Assembly (NCBI RefSeq): GCF_015845845.1
Contig: NZ_LDIG01000274.1
Span: 1 to 64,000 of the forward strand
DNA length: 64,000 bases
DNA from: Paenibacillus dendritiformis
GTDB taxonomy: Bacteria; Bacillota; Bacilli; Paenibacillales; Paenibacillaceae
Reading direction: 5' to 3'
Shown one piece after another: positions 53,712 to 63,242 of this stretch. The translations under genes were made by a program, and so were the position numbers. The notes beneath the pieces were generated by a model that saw nothing but the letters and a program-made list of their open reading frames with translations, did no database searches and was not told the DNA's origin. Within the stretch, counting starts at the first letter, position 1; each line of letters opens with the position of its first letter.

Positions 53712-55772
53712 GTGATTCATCCCCATGATGATCCGGATAAGCGGGAACTGGTGAACCGACGCAAATTTTCCTTCCGCTTGAATATTTTCTTTTTTATGAC
53801 CTTTGCCATTTTCAGCGTGCTTATTGTCCGGCTGGCGATTCTGCAGTTCGTGGAAGGTCCGAGCCTCAAGAAGCAGGAATACGATCTCAGCTATAAGGCG
53901 GCTCCGATCGCGCCGCTTCGGGGAACGATTTTTGACGCTTCCGGCCAACCGATCGCTTATTCCACATCGACCCAGTCGTTATACTTCAATATTGAGAAAA
54001 ATTATGGCGATCCGTCCAGCGGCAAGCTGACGAAGGCGCAGCAGGAGAACCGGACAGAGGCTTATGCGCTGGCGAAGCGTCTGGCCGAGGCGTTCCGGAA
54101 GTACGGCGAACCGGAGGAGAAGCCGCTGACGGCCAACCGCATTTACCATGTGCTGATGGACTTGTCCTCCCGGGTCAATTATTCGTATACGCCCCGCATT
54201 ATCAAGACCGGCTTGACCCGGCAGGAGGTCGCCTATTTTCTGGAGCATAAGCCGGAGTTCCCGGGAATCGATATTGTGGAGGACAGCGTGCGCAATTACA
54301 ATCCGATGGCGGTGCAGACGGTGGGGTATCTGAAGAAGTTCAAAGGCGTGCGCGCGGAGCCGGGCTTCTATCAGGACATGTTCGACAACCGGAACAAGCT
54401 GCCGCAGGAAAAGCTGTATCTGGACTATGAGGATGTCGGTTTCGACGGCATCGAACGGATGTATCAGGAAGAGCTGCGGGGGCTGAACGGGGTGAAGAAG
54501 TTCCCTGTCAATGTGGCCAACCGCGTCATCGGGCCGATGGAAGTGACGAAGCCGCAGCGCGGCAACGACATTCATCTGACGATCCACCGGGATATTCAAA
54601 AAGCGACCGAGGAAGCGATTATGCGGACATTGGAGAAAATCCGCGATTCGACCAACCGCTCGGAGCGTGCGCCGAACGCCCGCACCGGGTTCGCGGTCGC
54701 GATGGAAGTCGAGACGGGCCATGTCGTGGCCATCGCCAGCATGCCGGATTATAATCCGGATGTATGGAAGAACGGCTCGATCAGTCCCGAGAACTATAAA
54801 AAATATCAATATTATCTGTTGAACGGGGCGATCCGGGACGTGCCTGCTCCCTACGAGGACAATGACGAGCGCATGAAGCATCCCGGCTCGGTCGTCTACC
54901 TCGGCTCGACGATGAAGCCGTTGACCGTCTTGATCGGCTTGCAGGAGAAGCTGTTCTCGCCGGGCGAGACTTATTCCGATTACGGGTATGCCGAGATCGG
55001 GCGCGCCGGGTCAGTCCGGCGGATCTGGAACTCGGGCAATGCGTCCTACGGCCCCATCAGAGCAGCGAGAGCTTTGCAGGTGTCGTCGAACTCCTTCATG
55101 ATCGACATGGTCGGCAAGCGGCTTTATAGTCTCCCGTCTGTCAATGGCAGGAATGGCCTGACGATCTGGGATGAGTATATGGAGGCGTTCGGTCTCGGCG
55201 TGCTGACGGGGAGCGGCCTGCCGCTTGAGCAGCCGGGAAGGAAGGATTACCTCATTGACGCGGAACAGAACAGCGCCCAATCCGCGCTTGCCGGAGCGTC
55301 CTTCGGGCAGATGGGCAAATATACGACGCTTCAGTTGGCCCAATACGCCGCGACGCTGGCGAACCGCGGCGAGCGGATTAAGCCGCAACTCGTCAGCAAG
55401 ATTACCGATGGGAACGGACAGGTGATTCGGACCTTCGGCCGTGAAGTCCTGAACCGGACGAACATTGAAGATGAATACTGGCGCATCGTCGAGGAAGGCA
55501 TGTCCAAAGTGACTGCGCATGGCTTCGACGGCTTCCCGTATCCTTATTACCGGAAGACCGGAACCTCGCAGCAGCAAGGGGTGAACGGCGAAATGCTCGA
55601 CAATGCGGTGTTCATCGCTTATGCGCCGCAGGATAAGCCGAAGCTCGCCGTAGCGGTCGTCGTTCCGGAGGGAGGATTCGGCGCTTACGGAGCCGCTCCG
55701 ATCGGGAGGGCTATCTTCGACGCCTATGACGAGGTATATGGGCTGGCAGGCAAGCCGAAGAAGAAGGCATAG
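53712..55772 (+). CDS. Class B penicillin-binding protein (PBP2-type), copy 2
   Basis: 686 aa paralogue of the preceding gene, with SxxK in GSTMK, SxN in SSN and KTGTS all intact. The GTG at 53712 is chosen over the ATG at 53700: AGAAAGG touches the ATG but is 12 bp before the GTG. The same AGAAAGG-11 bp-GTG layout is found ahead of copy 1. The frame ends KKKA-stop, but the next codons would read on as EPADSPAGRDEE, resembling the tail of copy 1. So this copy seems to have gained an early stop in its C-terminal tail, without harm to the catalytic domain. Confidence 0.93.
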   Translation: MIHPHDDPDKRELVNRRKFSFRLNIFFFMTFAIFSVLIVRLAILQFVEGPSLKKQEYDLSYKAAPIAPLRGTIFDASGQPIAYSTSTQSLYFNIEKNYGDPSSGKLTKAQQENRTEAYALAKRLAEAFRKYGEPEEKPLTANRIYHVLMDLSSRVNYSYTPRIIKTGLTRQEVAYFLEHKPEFPGIDIVEDSVRNYNPMAVQTVGYLKKFKGVRAEPGFYQDMFDNRNKLPQEKLYLDYEDVGFDGIERMYQEELRGLNGVKKFPVNVANRVIGPMEVTKPQRGNDIHLTIHRDIQKATEEAIMRTLEKIRDSTNRSERAPNARTGFAVAMEVETGHVVAIASMPDYNPDVWKNGSISPENYKKYQYYLLNGAIRDVPAPYEDNDERMKHPGSVVYLGSTMKPLTVLIGLQEKLFSPGETYSDYGYAEIGRAGSVRRIWNSGNASYGPIRAARALQVSSNSFMIDMVGKRLYSLPSVNGRNGLTIWDEYMEAFGLGVLTGSGLPLEQPGRKDYLIDAEQNSAQSALAGASFGQMGKYTTLQLAQYAATLANRGERIKPQLVSKITDGNGQVIRTFGREVLNRTNIEDEYWRIVEEGMSKVTAHGFDGFPYPYYRKTGTSQQQGVNGEMLDNAVFIAYAPQDKPKLAVAVVVPEGGFGAYGAAPIGRAIFDAYDEVYGLAGKPKKKA

Positions 55773-55911
55773 GAGCCGGCGGACAGCCCCGCGGGACGGG
55801 ACGAGGAATAACGGCGGAACGGGAAGCGAAGACGCGGTTGCGTTCGCTGAAGGAGGAAGGCATGCGAAGGCGTGCCTGAGCGAGCGCTCCGCCCTGAGAA
55901 GGAGGGGCATC

Positions 55912-56562
55912 ATGCGGCTTATCGGATTGGGAGACAGTATAACGGCAGGTGTCTTTTTGCGGCCGGAGGATACGTTCCTCTACCTATTGGGCCAGCGCTA
56001 TCGCATGGAAATCGTGAACGCGGGCGTGCCCGGCAATACGAGCGCGCAAGGTCTGCGGCGCATAGAGGAGGATGTGCTGGGCCGGCATCCCGATGTATGC
56101 ACCGTATTATTCGGAATGAATGATCACGTCGCGATTGGGCCGAACCGCCCGACGGTTCCCGTGGAAGAATTCCGAAGCAATCTGGTGCGCATCGTGCAGG
56201 CGCTGAAGTCGAACCGCTGCGTTCCGATTCTGTGCACGCTTCATTCCATCATCGAGGGATCGGATGCCTCCTATTATTATCGGAGGCATCCCCAGGCTTG
56301 GTACGAGTCGCCCTCCGGGGCGCAGGCCTGGCTCGACGAATATAACGAGGCGGTGCGGCAGGCGGCGATGACAACGGATACGCGGCTTGCGGATATCGCG
56401 GAGCGGTGGGACCGCGAGCTGCATTCCGGCACACGGCTGGCTGATTTGTTGCGCACGAAGGACAATAGCGGGGAGGACGACGGCACCCATCCAACGGCAT
56501 GGGGACATCGAATCTATGCCGATTGCGTTGGGGAACAGCTCGCTGCCATCACCGAAGCATAG
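55912..56562 (+). CDS. SGNH/GDSL-type hydrolase
   Basis: 216 aa. Catalytic blocks are GDSITAG (block I, nucleophile Ser9), NAGVPGNTS (block II Gly), FGMNDH (block III Asn) and DGTHPTAWGH (block V Asp and His). It is probably a lipase/esterase or acetyl-hydrolase acting on a cell-wall or small substrate. The ATG at 55912 is taken because GAAGGAGGGG precedes it; the frame is open much further upstream, but that part reads as a PBP spacer. No signal peptide is seen. Confidence 0.88.
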   Translation: MRLIGLGDSITAGVFLRPEDTFLYLLGQRYRMEIVNAGVPGNTSAQGLRRIEEDVLGRHPDVCTVLFGMNDHVAIGPNRPTVPVEEFRSNLVRIVQALKSNRCVPILCTLHSIIEGSDASYYYRRHPQAWYESPSGAQAWLDEYNEAVRQAAMTTDTRLADIAERWDRELHSGTRLADLLRTKDNSGEDDGTHPTAWGHRIYADCVGEQLAAITEA

Positions 56563-57105
56563 AGGAGCCAGAATGGAGACGATATACAGCCAAACCAGCA
56601 AGACCGGGCGTGCGGGATAACCCGTCATGCGAGTCACCTGCCAGGGGTGGTCCGCATACGATATCTCAACGCCCTTTCTTTTTTGCAACCTAAAAGTTGC
56701 CCCTATCCAATAGAGTTGGCCCTGTTAAATAATTGGGCGAGTCAGGAAGTAACATCAGCTTGCATATGTTCGAATAAAGGAGTGTTGGCAGCGATGAAGC
56801 CAAAGCAGTCGAAATGCAACTCGGCGTTTAAGCGGTTCATTATGACCCTCCTGTTCCTGAGTGCCGTCATCGGATTGACCGCCTGAACCGGATTCGAAGC
56901 TCGCCTATACAGGCAGGATGCAGCTGCGGCCGCCATCATCCCGTGGCGAAAGTTTCCGGCAGCGAAATCGGAGGACGATAGGCGGTTCGTGACCGGGCGG
57001 TTTAGGAAGCGGGGCAGCGCAGATGCGCAGCTTCCATGCTAGCACTAAACGGCAGAGCGCAGAAGATCTAGGCAGGAAGTCTTTGTTGCTGATGCTGTGT
57101 TATGG
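56563..57105. other. Intergenic region with one short candidate gene
   Basis: About 540 bp with no long gene. It includes the GCAAC-CTAAAA-GTTGC hairpin (about 56691-56706) preceded by a T run, and the candidate 30-aa gene at 56794. Nothing else is recognised. Confidence 0.4.
56794..56886 (+). CDS. Candidate small peptide, 30 aa
   Basis: ATG with AAAGGAG 11 bp upstream. The product has a basic, polar start (MKPKQSKCNSAFKRF) and a hydrophobic end (IMTLLFLSAVIGLTA), as in small membrane peptides or a truncated signal anchor. No terminator or promoter is obvious, so it may be chance. Confidence 0.4.
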   Translation: MKPKQSKCNSAFKRFIMTLLFLSAVIGLTA

Positions 57106-57111
57106 TACAAT
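57082..57111 (+). promoter_or_regulatory. Promoter of the Cof-type phosphatase gene
   Basis: TTTGTT (57082-57087), 18 bp, TACAAT (57106-57111) with TGG extension. Confidence 0.6.
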
Positions 57112-57156
57112 GTCGTTATGTGTTTTGGCGTGTTTTTTTGAGGAGTGGATACGAAC

Positions 57157-57894
57157 ATGAGTAAATATCGATTGTTAGCTCTTGATATGGACGGCACGTT
57201 GCTGACTGACGATCACCGCATCAGCAAAAAGACGGCAGAGGCGATACGGGACGCGCGCGAAGCGGGCATCACGGTCATCTTGTCTACGGGACGCGCGTTC
57301 GAAAATGCGGTGCCGTACGCGGAGGAATTGGGTCTCGATTCCCCAATGGTCACCGTGAACGGGAGCGAAGTATGGAAGAAGCCGCATCAGATTTATATCC
57401 GCCATCTGCTGGATCGAGAGGCGGTAAAGCGTTTGGTGGCCTTGTCGGAGTCGCATGACACCTGGTTCTGGGCTTATTCCACGAAGCGGCAATATAATCG
57501 GGAAAATTGGAATGCCGACATTGACAGCGAGGATTGGCTGAAGTTCGGTTATTTCAATGAGGACAAGGATGTGCTCGGCTCGCTCTGGAAGGAGCTGCGC
57601 GTCATAGGCGGCCTTGAGCTGTCGAATTCCTCGCCTGATAATATCGAAATCAATCCATCCGGAATTCATAAAGCATCCGGTCTGCGGACGGTATGCGATC
57701 TGATCGGCTGCACGATGTCCCAGACGGTCTCCATCGGCGACAGCCTGAATGATCTGGCCGCCATCCAGGCGTCGGGCCTCGGGATTGCGATGGGGAATGC
57801 CCAGGATGATGTGAAGCGGGCGGCGGATGCCGTCGTGCGATCCAATAATGAGGACGGGATTGCCCAGGCCATTTGGGAGTATGTGTTGAAGTAA
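57157..57894 (+). CDS. Cof-type HAD-IIB hydrolase
   Basis: 245 aa HAD phosphatase. Motif I is ALDMDGTLL (nucleophile Asp10, acid/base Asp12) and motif IV GDSLNDLAA, with the Cof-type (type IIB) cap between about residues 85 and 165. It hydrolyses sugar phosphates, flavin or PLP-type compounds; the substrate is not predictable. ATG at 57157 with GAGGAGTGG upstream. Confidence 0.9.
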   Translation: MSKYRLLALDMDGTLLTDDHRISKKTAEAIRDAREAGITVILSTGRAFENAVPYAEELGLDSPMVTVNGSEVWKKPHQIYIRHLLDREAVKRLVALSESHDTWFWAYSTKRQYNRENWNADIDSEDWLKFGYFNEDKDVLGSLWKELRVIGGLELSNSSPDNIEINPSGIHKASGLRTVCDLIGCTMSQTVSIGDSLNDLAAIQASGLGIAMGNAQDDVKRAADAVVRSNNEDGIAQAIWEYVLK

Positions 57895-57918
57895 GTCTGA
57901 ACGAGGAGGCCCTTGTCT

Positions 57919-58404
57919 ATGACCTTCTTAGGCTGGTTATGTGTGCTCGTATTATTCGCGGTGGGGATGGCTGGCGCGATTTATCCCATTTTGCCGGGCG
58001 CGCTCGCCATTTATGCCGCATTCTTTGTGTACGGGCTGTTTTTTGGGTTCGGGTCCTTTGGGTTCTGGTTCTGGTCGATACAGACATTGATTGTGGCCAT
58101 GCTGTTCGTCGCGGACTATGTCGTCAACGCCTGGGGGGTCAAGCGCTATGGCGGTTCGAAAGCTTCGGTAGTCGGCAGCACGATCGGCATTATTATCGGC
58201 CCTTTTGTCATTCCGGCGTTCGGTCTTGTCCTTGGACCGTTCCTCGGCGCTTTTCTTGGCGAGATTTTTACGGGAGCCGATGCGGAAAAGGCCCTGAAAT
58301 CGTCCTGGGGCGCCGTCGTCGGGCTGTTCTCCAGCATTGCCGTAAAAATTGTTCTTCAGATCGTGATGATCGTCCTGTTCTTCACATGGGTGTTCATGTT
58401 CTAA
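57919..58404 (+). CDS. DUF456 membrane protein
   Basis: 161 aa with four to five hydrophobic spans. The paired Gly-rich segments GAIYPILPGALAIYAAFFVYG and GPFVIPAFGLVLGPFLGAFLGE are typical of DUF456, also found in Bacillus YqgC. The function is unknown. The ATG at 57919 has GAGGAGG 9 bp upstream; a TTG two codons earlier has poorer spacing. It lies 24 bp after the phosphatase gene and is probably co-transcribed. Confidence 0.85.
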   Translation: MTFLGWLCVLVLFAVGMAGAIYPILPGALAIYAAFFVYGLFFGFGSFGFWFWSIQTLIVAMLFVADYVVNAWGVKRYGGSKASVVGSTIGIIIGPFVIPAFGLVLGPFLGAFLGEIFTGADAEKALKSSWGAVVGLFSSIAVKIVLQIVMIVLFFTWVFMF

Positions 58405-58465
58405 TGGAAAGCGGTGAATAGCAGCATCATCCGGTGAAGACGGCATACAGAAAGAAGGGAAACGT

Positions 58466-60100
58466 TTGGCAAAGGAATCATTTATAAAAGGAACGATCAT
58501 CATTGCCGCCGCAACGCTGGTGGCGCGCGTCCTCGGTCTGGTCCAGCGCGTGCCGCTCGAGCATATGCTCGGATCGGTGGGCAATGCCTCCTTCGCCGCC
58601 TCGCAGACGGTCTACTTGCTGATTCTGGCCGTCGCGACGGCGGGCATCCCCAGCACGTTGAGCAAAATGGTATCGGAGCGCTACGCGCTGAACCGGGTTC
58701 GGGAAGCGGAGCGCGTCTATTATGCGGCACTGCTGTTCGGTCTAGGCTCCGGCCTGATCGTGACGATATTGCTGTTACTGTTCGCGCCGTTGTATGCCAA
58801 TATGATTCAGCTTCCGGAAGCCGCGCTGGCGATCCGGGCGCTCGCGCCTGCCTTGCTCCTGTTCCCGGTCATCGCCATGATGCGGGGATATACGCAGGGC
58901 CGCAATATGATGCAGGCGAGCGGCATGTCCCAGATTGTGGAGCAGATTTTGCGTGTCATCACGGCGATAGGATTGGCCTTCATCTTCCTGCAGTCGGGAG
59001 CGTCCCAGGAGTGGACGGCTGCTGCCGCTTCATTCGGCGGAGTGCTGGGAAGCATCGGGGCGTTCGCCGTCATGATCCATTATTTGCGCAAGCTGCGGCA
59101 GGCAGATCGGGAAGCTGGCGTCCGCGCCCGGCGATCCGGGGCCAAGAAGGTGCCATTGAGCGATATTTTCAAGTCGATATTCGCCATGTCGGTGCCCATT
59201 GTACTGTCGTCGCTGGCTGTTCCAGCCGTGAACTTCATTGATACGTCGATTACGATTCCGCTGTTGTCCCCGGATGTGGGACAAGCCCAGGCGGCTCATT
59301 TGTACGCGATTCTTGGACAGCGGGCCCAGTCGATCGCCGGGATTCCTCCGATTTTGGCGATTGCCCTCAGTACCTCGCTTATCCCGGTTATCTCCGCGGC
59401 CTATGCGAAAAAGGACATGAATCATCTGAAGCGTCAAACCTCGCTTGCGATGAGAATTTCCGTCCTGAGCGGCATGCCGATTGTGCTTGCTCTCTCCGTT
59501 GGCGCATTCTCCGTGAATGGCTTTCTGTTCAGCTCGCTGGACGGATCGGAAATTATTGCGATGCTGACGATCGGAACGATATTCCAGATTACGATGATGA
59601 CATCCAGCTCGATTCTTATCGGATTGGGCAAGCCGTACATCGCCATGATCAGCGTAACGCTCGGCATTCTGATCAAGCTGCTGTCGAGCTTCCTGCTCGC
59701 CAATTACTTCGGCATATACGGCATTATTGCTGGTACGATGATCAGCTTCCTCATCATTACATGGCTTAACCTGCGGGTCATGAAGAAGGTCGTTCCGTTC
59801 GAGGTGCTCGGCAACCGCTGGACGGGGTTCCTGTTGACGAGCGTGCTGGCCGGCGGTATCGGCTTCGGTGTCGAGCAATTGGGAGAGCAGTTGGTCGTCA
59901 TCTTGCCGGCCAAGCTAGTCTATATGCTCACCGCCGGAATCGTAGCGTTGGTCGTGGTTGCGTTGTTCGTCGTGGGCCTCGTCGCGTTCCGCGTCGTGCG
60001 CCAGGATGAGCTCGGAAGCTACCCGCGGTTAGTACAGAAGGCGCTGCGCCCATTAATGCGCCTGCAGGGCGGGGCGGCACGCGGACGCACGCGAAGATAG
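58466..60100 (+). CDS. MurJ/YtgP-type polysaccharide flippase
   Basis: 544 aa, about 14 membrane spans of the MOP superfamily. It begins IKGTIIIAAATLVARVLGLVQRVPL and has the central LSSLAVPAVNFIDTSITIPLL helix typical of the YtgP/MurJ group that flips lipid II. TTG start with AAGAAGGGAAACG upstream, as no ATG fits. The length equals Bacillus YtgP. It serves peptidoglycan export, in keeping with the PBPs nearby. The specific substrate is inferred from the family. Confidence 0.87.
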   Translation: MAKESFIKGTIIIAAATLVARVLGLVQRVPLEHMLGSVGNASFAASQTVYLLILAVATAGIPSTLSKMVSERYALNRVREAERVYYAALLFGLGSGLIVTILLLLFAPLYANMIQLPEAALAIRALAPALLLFPVIAMMRGYTQGRNMMQASGMSQIVEQILRVITAIGLAFIFLQSGASQEWTAAAASFGGVLGSIGAFAVMIHYLRKLRQADREAGVRARRSGAKKVPLSDIFKSIFAMSVPIVLSSLAVPAVNFIDTSITIPLLSPDVGQAQAAHLYAILGQRAQSIAGIPPILAIALSTSLIPVISAAYAKKDMNHLKRQTSLAMRISVLSGMPIVLALSVGAFSVNGFLFSSLDGSEIIAMLTIGTIFQITMMTSSSILIGLGKPYIAMISVTLGILIKLLSSFLLANYFGIYGIIAGTMISFLIITWLNLRVMKKVVPFEVLGNRWTGFLLTSVLAGGIGFGVEQLGEQLVVILPAKLVYMLTAGIVALVVVALFVVGLVAFRVVRQDELGSYPRLVQKALRPLMRLQGGAARGRTRR

Positions 60101-60145
60101 CCACGCTTTCGTTCTCTTCTGATCACACTGGCTTAGATCGGATAT

Positions 60146-60188
60146 TGGCCTGGTCCCTTTCGAAAGAGAGGGATTAGGCCATTTTTAT
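60146..60188 (+). terminator. Terminator of the flippase gene
   Basis: TGGCCT/AGGCCA outer stem, TCCCT/AGGGA inner stem, then TTTTTATTT. Confidence 0.85.
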
Positions 60189-60207
60189 TTGGTCGTTAAA
60201 GACGGCC

Positions 60208-60606
60208 TTATCGCTGCCATTTCCTCTAAGGTCAAATCGTTTATTCTCACTTTGTTCGCTCGTATCCCAATGGCTCAGAGATGCCATGAACGAGTATCTA
60301 CGCCCCTTATAGCTATTATCCCGCTCGGTCAGGTTAGCGAAAATCGTGAGTGTATCTTTTATTTTCATCATCCCCTTGATTCACAGACGACGTGAAGGAG
60401 TATGAACGTTCTCTTATAGGCATTATCCTGCTTGATAAGGTCGTGAAATCATGTTTGCATTCTCTTAGGTTTATTATCCCCCTGGGTCAGGGATGCCGTG
60501 AACGAGTGTGTATGTTCCCTTAGAGGCATTATCCCATTGATTCAGTTCCGTGATAATGTACCCGGCCTCTTATGCGCAATCTCCCCATTACTCAGGATCG
60601 ATTTTC
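60208..60606 (-). repeat. Left array of degenerate 50-55-bp repeats
   Basis: Seven cores of about 18 bp, read on the plus strand as ATTATCCC then NNTNNNTCAG, at 60262, 60315, 60367, 60422, 60473, 60528 and 60578. A weak eighth may lie near 60208. Start-to-start steps are 50-55 bp. Between the cores is a looser shared tail, best in the third and fifth units: CGTGAACGAGTGT and CTTAGAGGC. On the minus strand the core reads CTGACC, 4-6 nt, GGGATAAT, the same as the right array. Similar but not identical, so unlike an active CRISPR array. Confidence 0.8.
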
Positions 60607-60779
60607 TCTACTTTGTTAATCGATGTTTTCGATCTGATGGATTTCAATCAAATCGTGTTGGTGATTTTCAAATAGATGTAAGAAATGGTTTGATAATTTC
60701 AATAAACTTGTTACCCGCTGATTGAATTAAAAACGAAAGTACTAATCGTAAGAAATAATGATTAATACAAAATTGGTAA
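60607..60779. other. AT-rich centre between the repeat arrays
   Basis: About 170 bp of AT-rich DNA with no gene or recognised RNA fold. ATCGA-type words recur (60597-60637). It forms the axis between the two divergent arrays. Confidence 0.5.
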
Positions 60780-60965
60780 CTGACCAGAAGGGATAGTGTC
60801 CGATAAGGCAGTTGGAATAGGCAGAGCCTGACTAGAGGGGATAGTGCCGGTAAGGCGGTTGGGGGCAGGTTGAACCTGACCAAAGGGGAGAATGTCGATA
60901 AGGCCGCAGGAAGGGAAGGGCTGAGCGAATGGGAGAGCGCACATAAGGTGCCAAGGAGAGGATAA
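60780..60965 (+). repeat. Right array of degenerate 45-48-bp repeats
   Basis: Four cores of 19 bp, CTGACC, 4 nt, GGGATAGTG-like, at 60780, 60828, 60876 and 60921 (steps 48, 48, 45 bp). After each core comes a TAAGG word and a Gly-codon-like G-rich tail. The core and the TAAGG word match those of the left array in opposite orientation, so the two arrays diverge from a common centre. Confidence 0.8.
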
Positions 60966-61015
60966 ATTTATTTGATTACCTTTAATTACCTTTTGACTTT
61001 TTTCTGAAAAGTATA

Positions 61016-61042
61016 AAAAAGTATAGCGAAAATGTCCGATAT
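61016..61042 (+). promoter_or_regulatory. sigD-like promoter of the dCACHE chemoreceptor
   Basis: CCGATAT at 61036-61042 is the sigD -10 consensus. A relaxed -35 (AAAA at 61016-61019) is 16 bp upstream; a perfect TAAA is present at 61014 with 18-bp spacing. Confidence 0.5.
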
Positions 61043-61086
61043 ACGTACAGAGTTGAATTTAAAACGGACAAAGAGGAGATTTTACA

Positions 61087-63063
61087 GTGAAATACGGTAA
61101 AAACTGGGCACGGTCGATCCGGCATTCCATGCAAAAAAAGATGATTCTGCTGCTCACCTGCTTTATCATCGTTCCAACGATTATTCTTATTGTCGTATTG
61201 ACAATTACGGCATCGAACAACACCAAGAATATGATGTATGACGAGGTCAATGAAGCGACGAAGTCGATCTCGCGGCTGCTGAATCAATCGTACGAGACGA
61301 ATGCTCATATGATTGGCAGCCTGGCCAATTCGATTAACGAGTACCCGCAGGACATCGAGCGAATCAAGCATCGGGTGACGGAGCTTGCAGGAGACGTCAA
61401 CACGATTTTAAATGCCTATGTGGTGCTGGGAGACAAGTATCTCGACAGCAACGGCAGCAAGCTCAGCATTGATGATGCCACCCACCGCGAATGGTATCAG
61501 TTGGCCTTGCAGCGCCCGAGCGAGGTCATTGTCTCGAAGCCTTATGAGGATATCATTACGGGAAAACTGATTATGACGTTCTCGCACTCGCTGCCTAACG
61601 GAGCCGGTGTCGCGGGAATCGATGTCTCGATCGATAACATCAAGCAATCGGTCAGCCAATTCAAAGTCGGAGACAGCGGATATATCAGTCTCATCGACAA
61701 AGATAACCGCATTTTATTCCACCCGGAATATAAGCAAGGCACTCAAGTGGACAAGGAGCAATATAAGGAACTGCTGACAGAGGAATATGGAGAGTTTCTG
61801 TCGAGTGCGGACGGGCGGAACGAGTTCATCAGCTTCGACAAGCGGAATAAATTCGGCATCAATATCGTCTCGGTTCTTAGCCTTGGCGAAATCAATCAGC
61901 AAGCGAATCAGATCGTCATTATCGCTTCGGTGTTCCTTGTCGTGCTTATCGGGCTTATTGGATTATTTCTGTGGAGATTTGTCCGCAATATTATCCGCCC
62001 TGTCGTTCGGATACAGCAAACGACGGAGCGGATCGCGGCCGGGGATTTCACGGTCCGCATTCCGACAAGCGGCCGGACGGATGAAATCGGACGTCTGGAG
62101 AAAAATTTCAATGCCATGTCGCAGGCATTAGCCGAAATCATGACGCAAATACGCGAAGTATCCGAATCGGTCGCGGCTTCCGCAGAGGAACTGTCGGCGA
62201 ATTCGGAGGAGAATCTCAGCTCCCTGCAAGAAGTATCGGCATCCTACCAGCAAGTGTCGGCGCAGTCGGCCCAATTGAATGAACGCTTGAATGTCGCAAC
62301 GTCCCAAGCGCATCAGTCTGCGGCGCATCTCAAGCGCGTCGTCGAGCTGGTCGGAAATTCCTCCCATGCGGCGCATGAGATGAGCGAATGGGCCGTGAAT
62401 GGGGAGAAGGCGCTCGAAAATGTGCGGAAGCAGATGGAGGCCATTACAAAGAACACGGAACAGGCCAAGGTGGAGACCGAACGGTTGAATGAGCAGTCGC
62501 ATGATATTCACCGCATCGTAACCTTTATTCAAGAGGTGGCCGCACAGACGGAGCTGCTTGCGCTGAATGCGTCGATTGAAGCGGCCCGGGCCGGCGAACA
62601 CGGTCGCGGCTTCGCGGTCGTCGCGGGCGAGGTCCGCAAGCTGGCGGAGGAGACGAAGGAAGCGGCCGGAAAGATTACGGGCGTCGTGCAGCAAATGAGA
62701 GAGCGCTCCGACTCCGTATGGGCCGCCATGCAGGACGGAGTCGAGACGGTGGCCGAGGGGCAAGCGATGACGCAGGCGGTGACGGACAGATTCTCGGATA
62801 TGTTCCAGGCTATCGATGAAATGAACATTCAATTGAGCCATGTGGCTGATTTGGGCGCCCAGCTTGCATCCTCCAACAGCGAGATGATCGAGTCGTTCGA
62901 TGCCGCAAGCGAAATGACCAATGTGACACTCGTAGAAATGGAGACCGTAGCGGCAGCGAGCGAGCAGCAAAATGCCGCCATGCAGGAGATGGCGTCGTAT
63001 GCGAATCACCTGGCAACCATTGCCGACGATTTGCAGCAGTTATCCGCGCGATTCAAGTGCTAA
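61087..63063 (+). CDS. Methyl-accepting chemotaxis protein with dCACHE sensor
   Basis: 658 aa. The first span (about 18-42) is followed by an extracellular dCACHE domain (about 45-275; [13 protein letters not shown] and [12 protein letters not shown] are typical) and the second span (about 276-300). HAMP (about 300-352) and the signalling domain follow, with tip [25 protein letters not shown]. dCACHE receptors sense amino acids or similar small ligands. GTG start with GAGGAGAT upstream. Preceded by the 1-kb repeat region and a sigD-like promoter; no terminator-bound neighbour shares its transcript. Confidence 0.93.
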   Translation: MKYGKNWARSIRHSMQKKMILLLTCFIIVPTIILIVVLTITASNNTKNMMYDEVNEATKSISRLLNQSYETNAHMIGSLANSINEYPQDIERIKHRVTELAGDVNTILNAYVVLGDKYLDSNGSKLSIDDATHREWYQLALQRPSEVIVSKPYEDIITGKLIMTFSHSLPNGAGVAGIDVSIDNIKQSVSQFKVGDSGYISLIDKDNRILFHPEYKQGTQVDKEQYKELLTEEYGEFLSSADGRNEFISFDKRNKFGINIVSVLSLGEINQQANQIVIIASVFLVVLIGLIGLFLWRFVRNIIRPVVRIQQTTERIAAGDFTVRIPTSGRTDEIGRLEKNFNAMSQALAEIMTQIREVSESVAASAEELSANSEENLSSLQEVSASYQQVSAQSAQLNERLNVATSQAHQSAAHLKRVVELVGNSSHAAHEMSEWAVNGEKALENVRKQMEAITKNTEQAKVETERLNEQSHDIHRIVTFIQEVAAQTELLALNASIEAARAGEHGRGFAVVAGEVRKLAEETKEAAGKITGVVQQMRERSDSVWAAMQDGVETVAEGQAMTQAVTDRFSDMFQAIDEMNIQLSHVADLGAQLASSNSEMIESFDAASEMTNVTLVEMETVAAASEQQNAAMQEMASYANHLATIADDLQQLSARFKC

Positions 63064-63084
63064 ACGATAGACAGAGCGTCAGCA

Positions 63085-63126
63085 AAAGAGCGTACGAGCC
63101 GCAAGCGGCCGGCGCTCTTTTTGTTG
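63085..63126 (+). terminator. Terminator of the chemoreceptor gene
   Basis: AAAGAGCG/CGCTCTTT stem with inner CCGC/GCGG-like pairing, then TTTTTGTT. Confidence 0.8.
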
Positions 63127-63242
63127 CCGCGATGTTCGAAATTCGTCCATAAAGGGTTACATCCGAGCGGCCGCTGCAACCGATTTGCAACCCTTTTCCT
63201 GTTAACTGGAGGCGACTCTAGACTGAACGAGAGGTGGACGAC

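Noticed and set aside
56107-56688. 193-codon minus-strand frame over the SGNH hydrolase gene
   Set aside because: It is the antisense of a clear SGNH gene; the only membrane-like piece (near 56600) has no ribosome site.
60498-60725. 75-codon open frame across the end of the left repeat array
   Set aside because: No ribosome site; the sequence is explained by the repeat units and AT-rich centre.
60262-60945. CRISPR array
   Set aside because: The repeats have periodic spacing, but units differ at many positions, the inter-core segments are themselves related, and the two halves face opposite ways. No cas gene is nearby.
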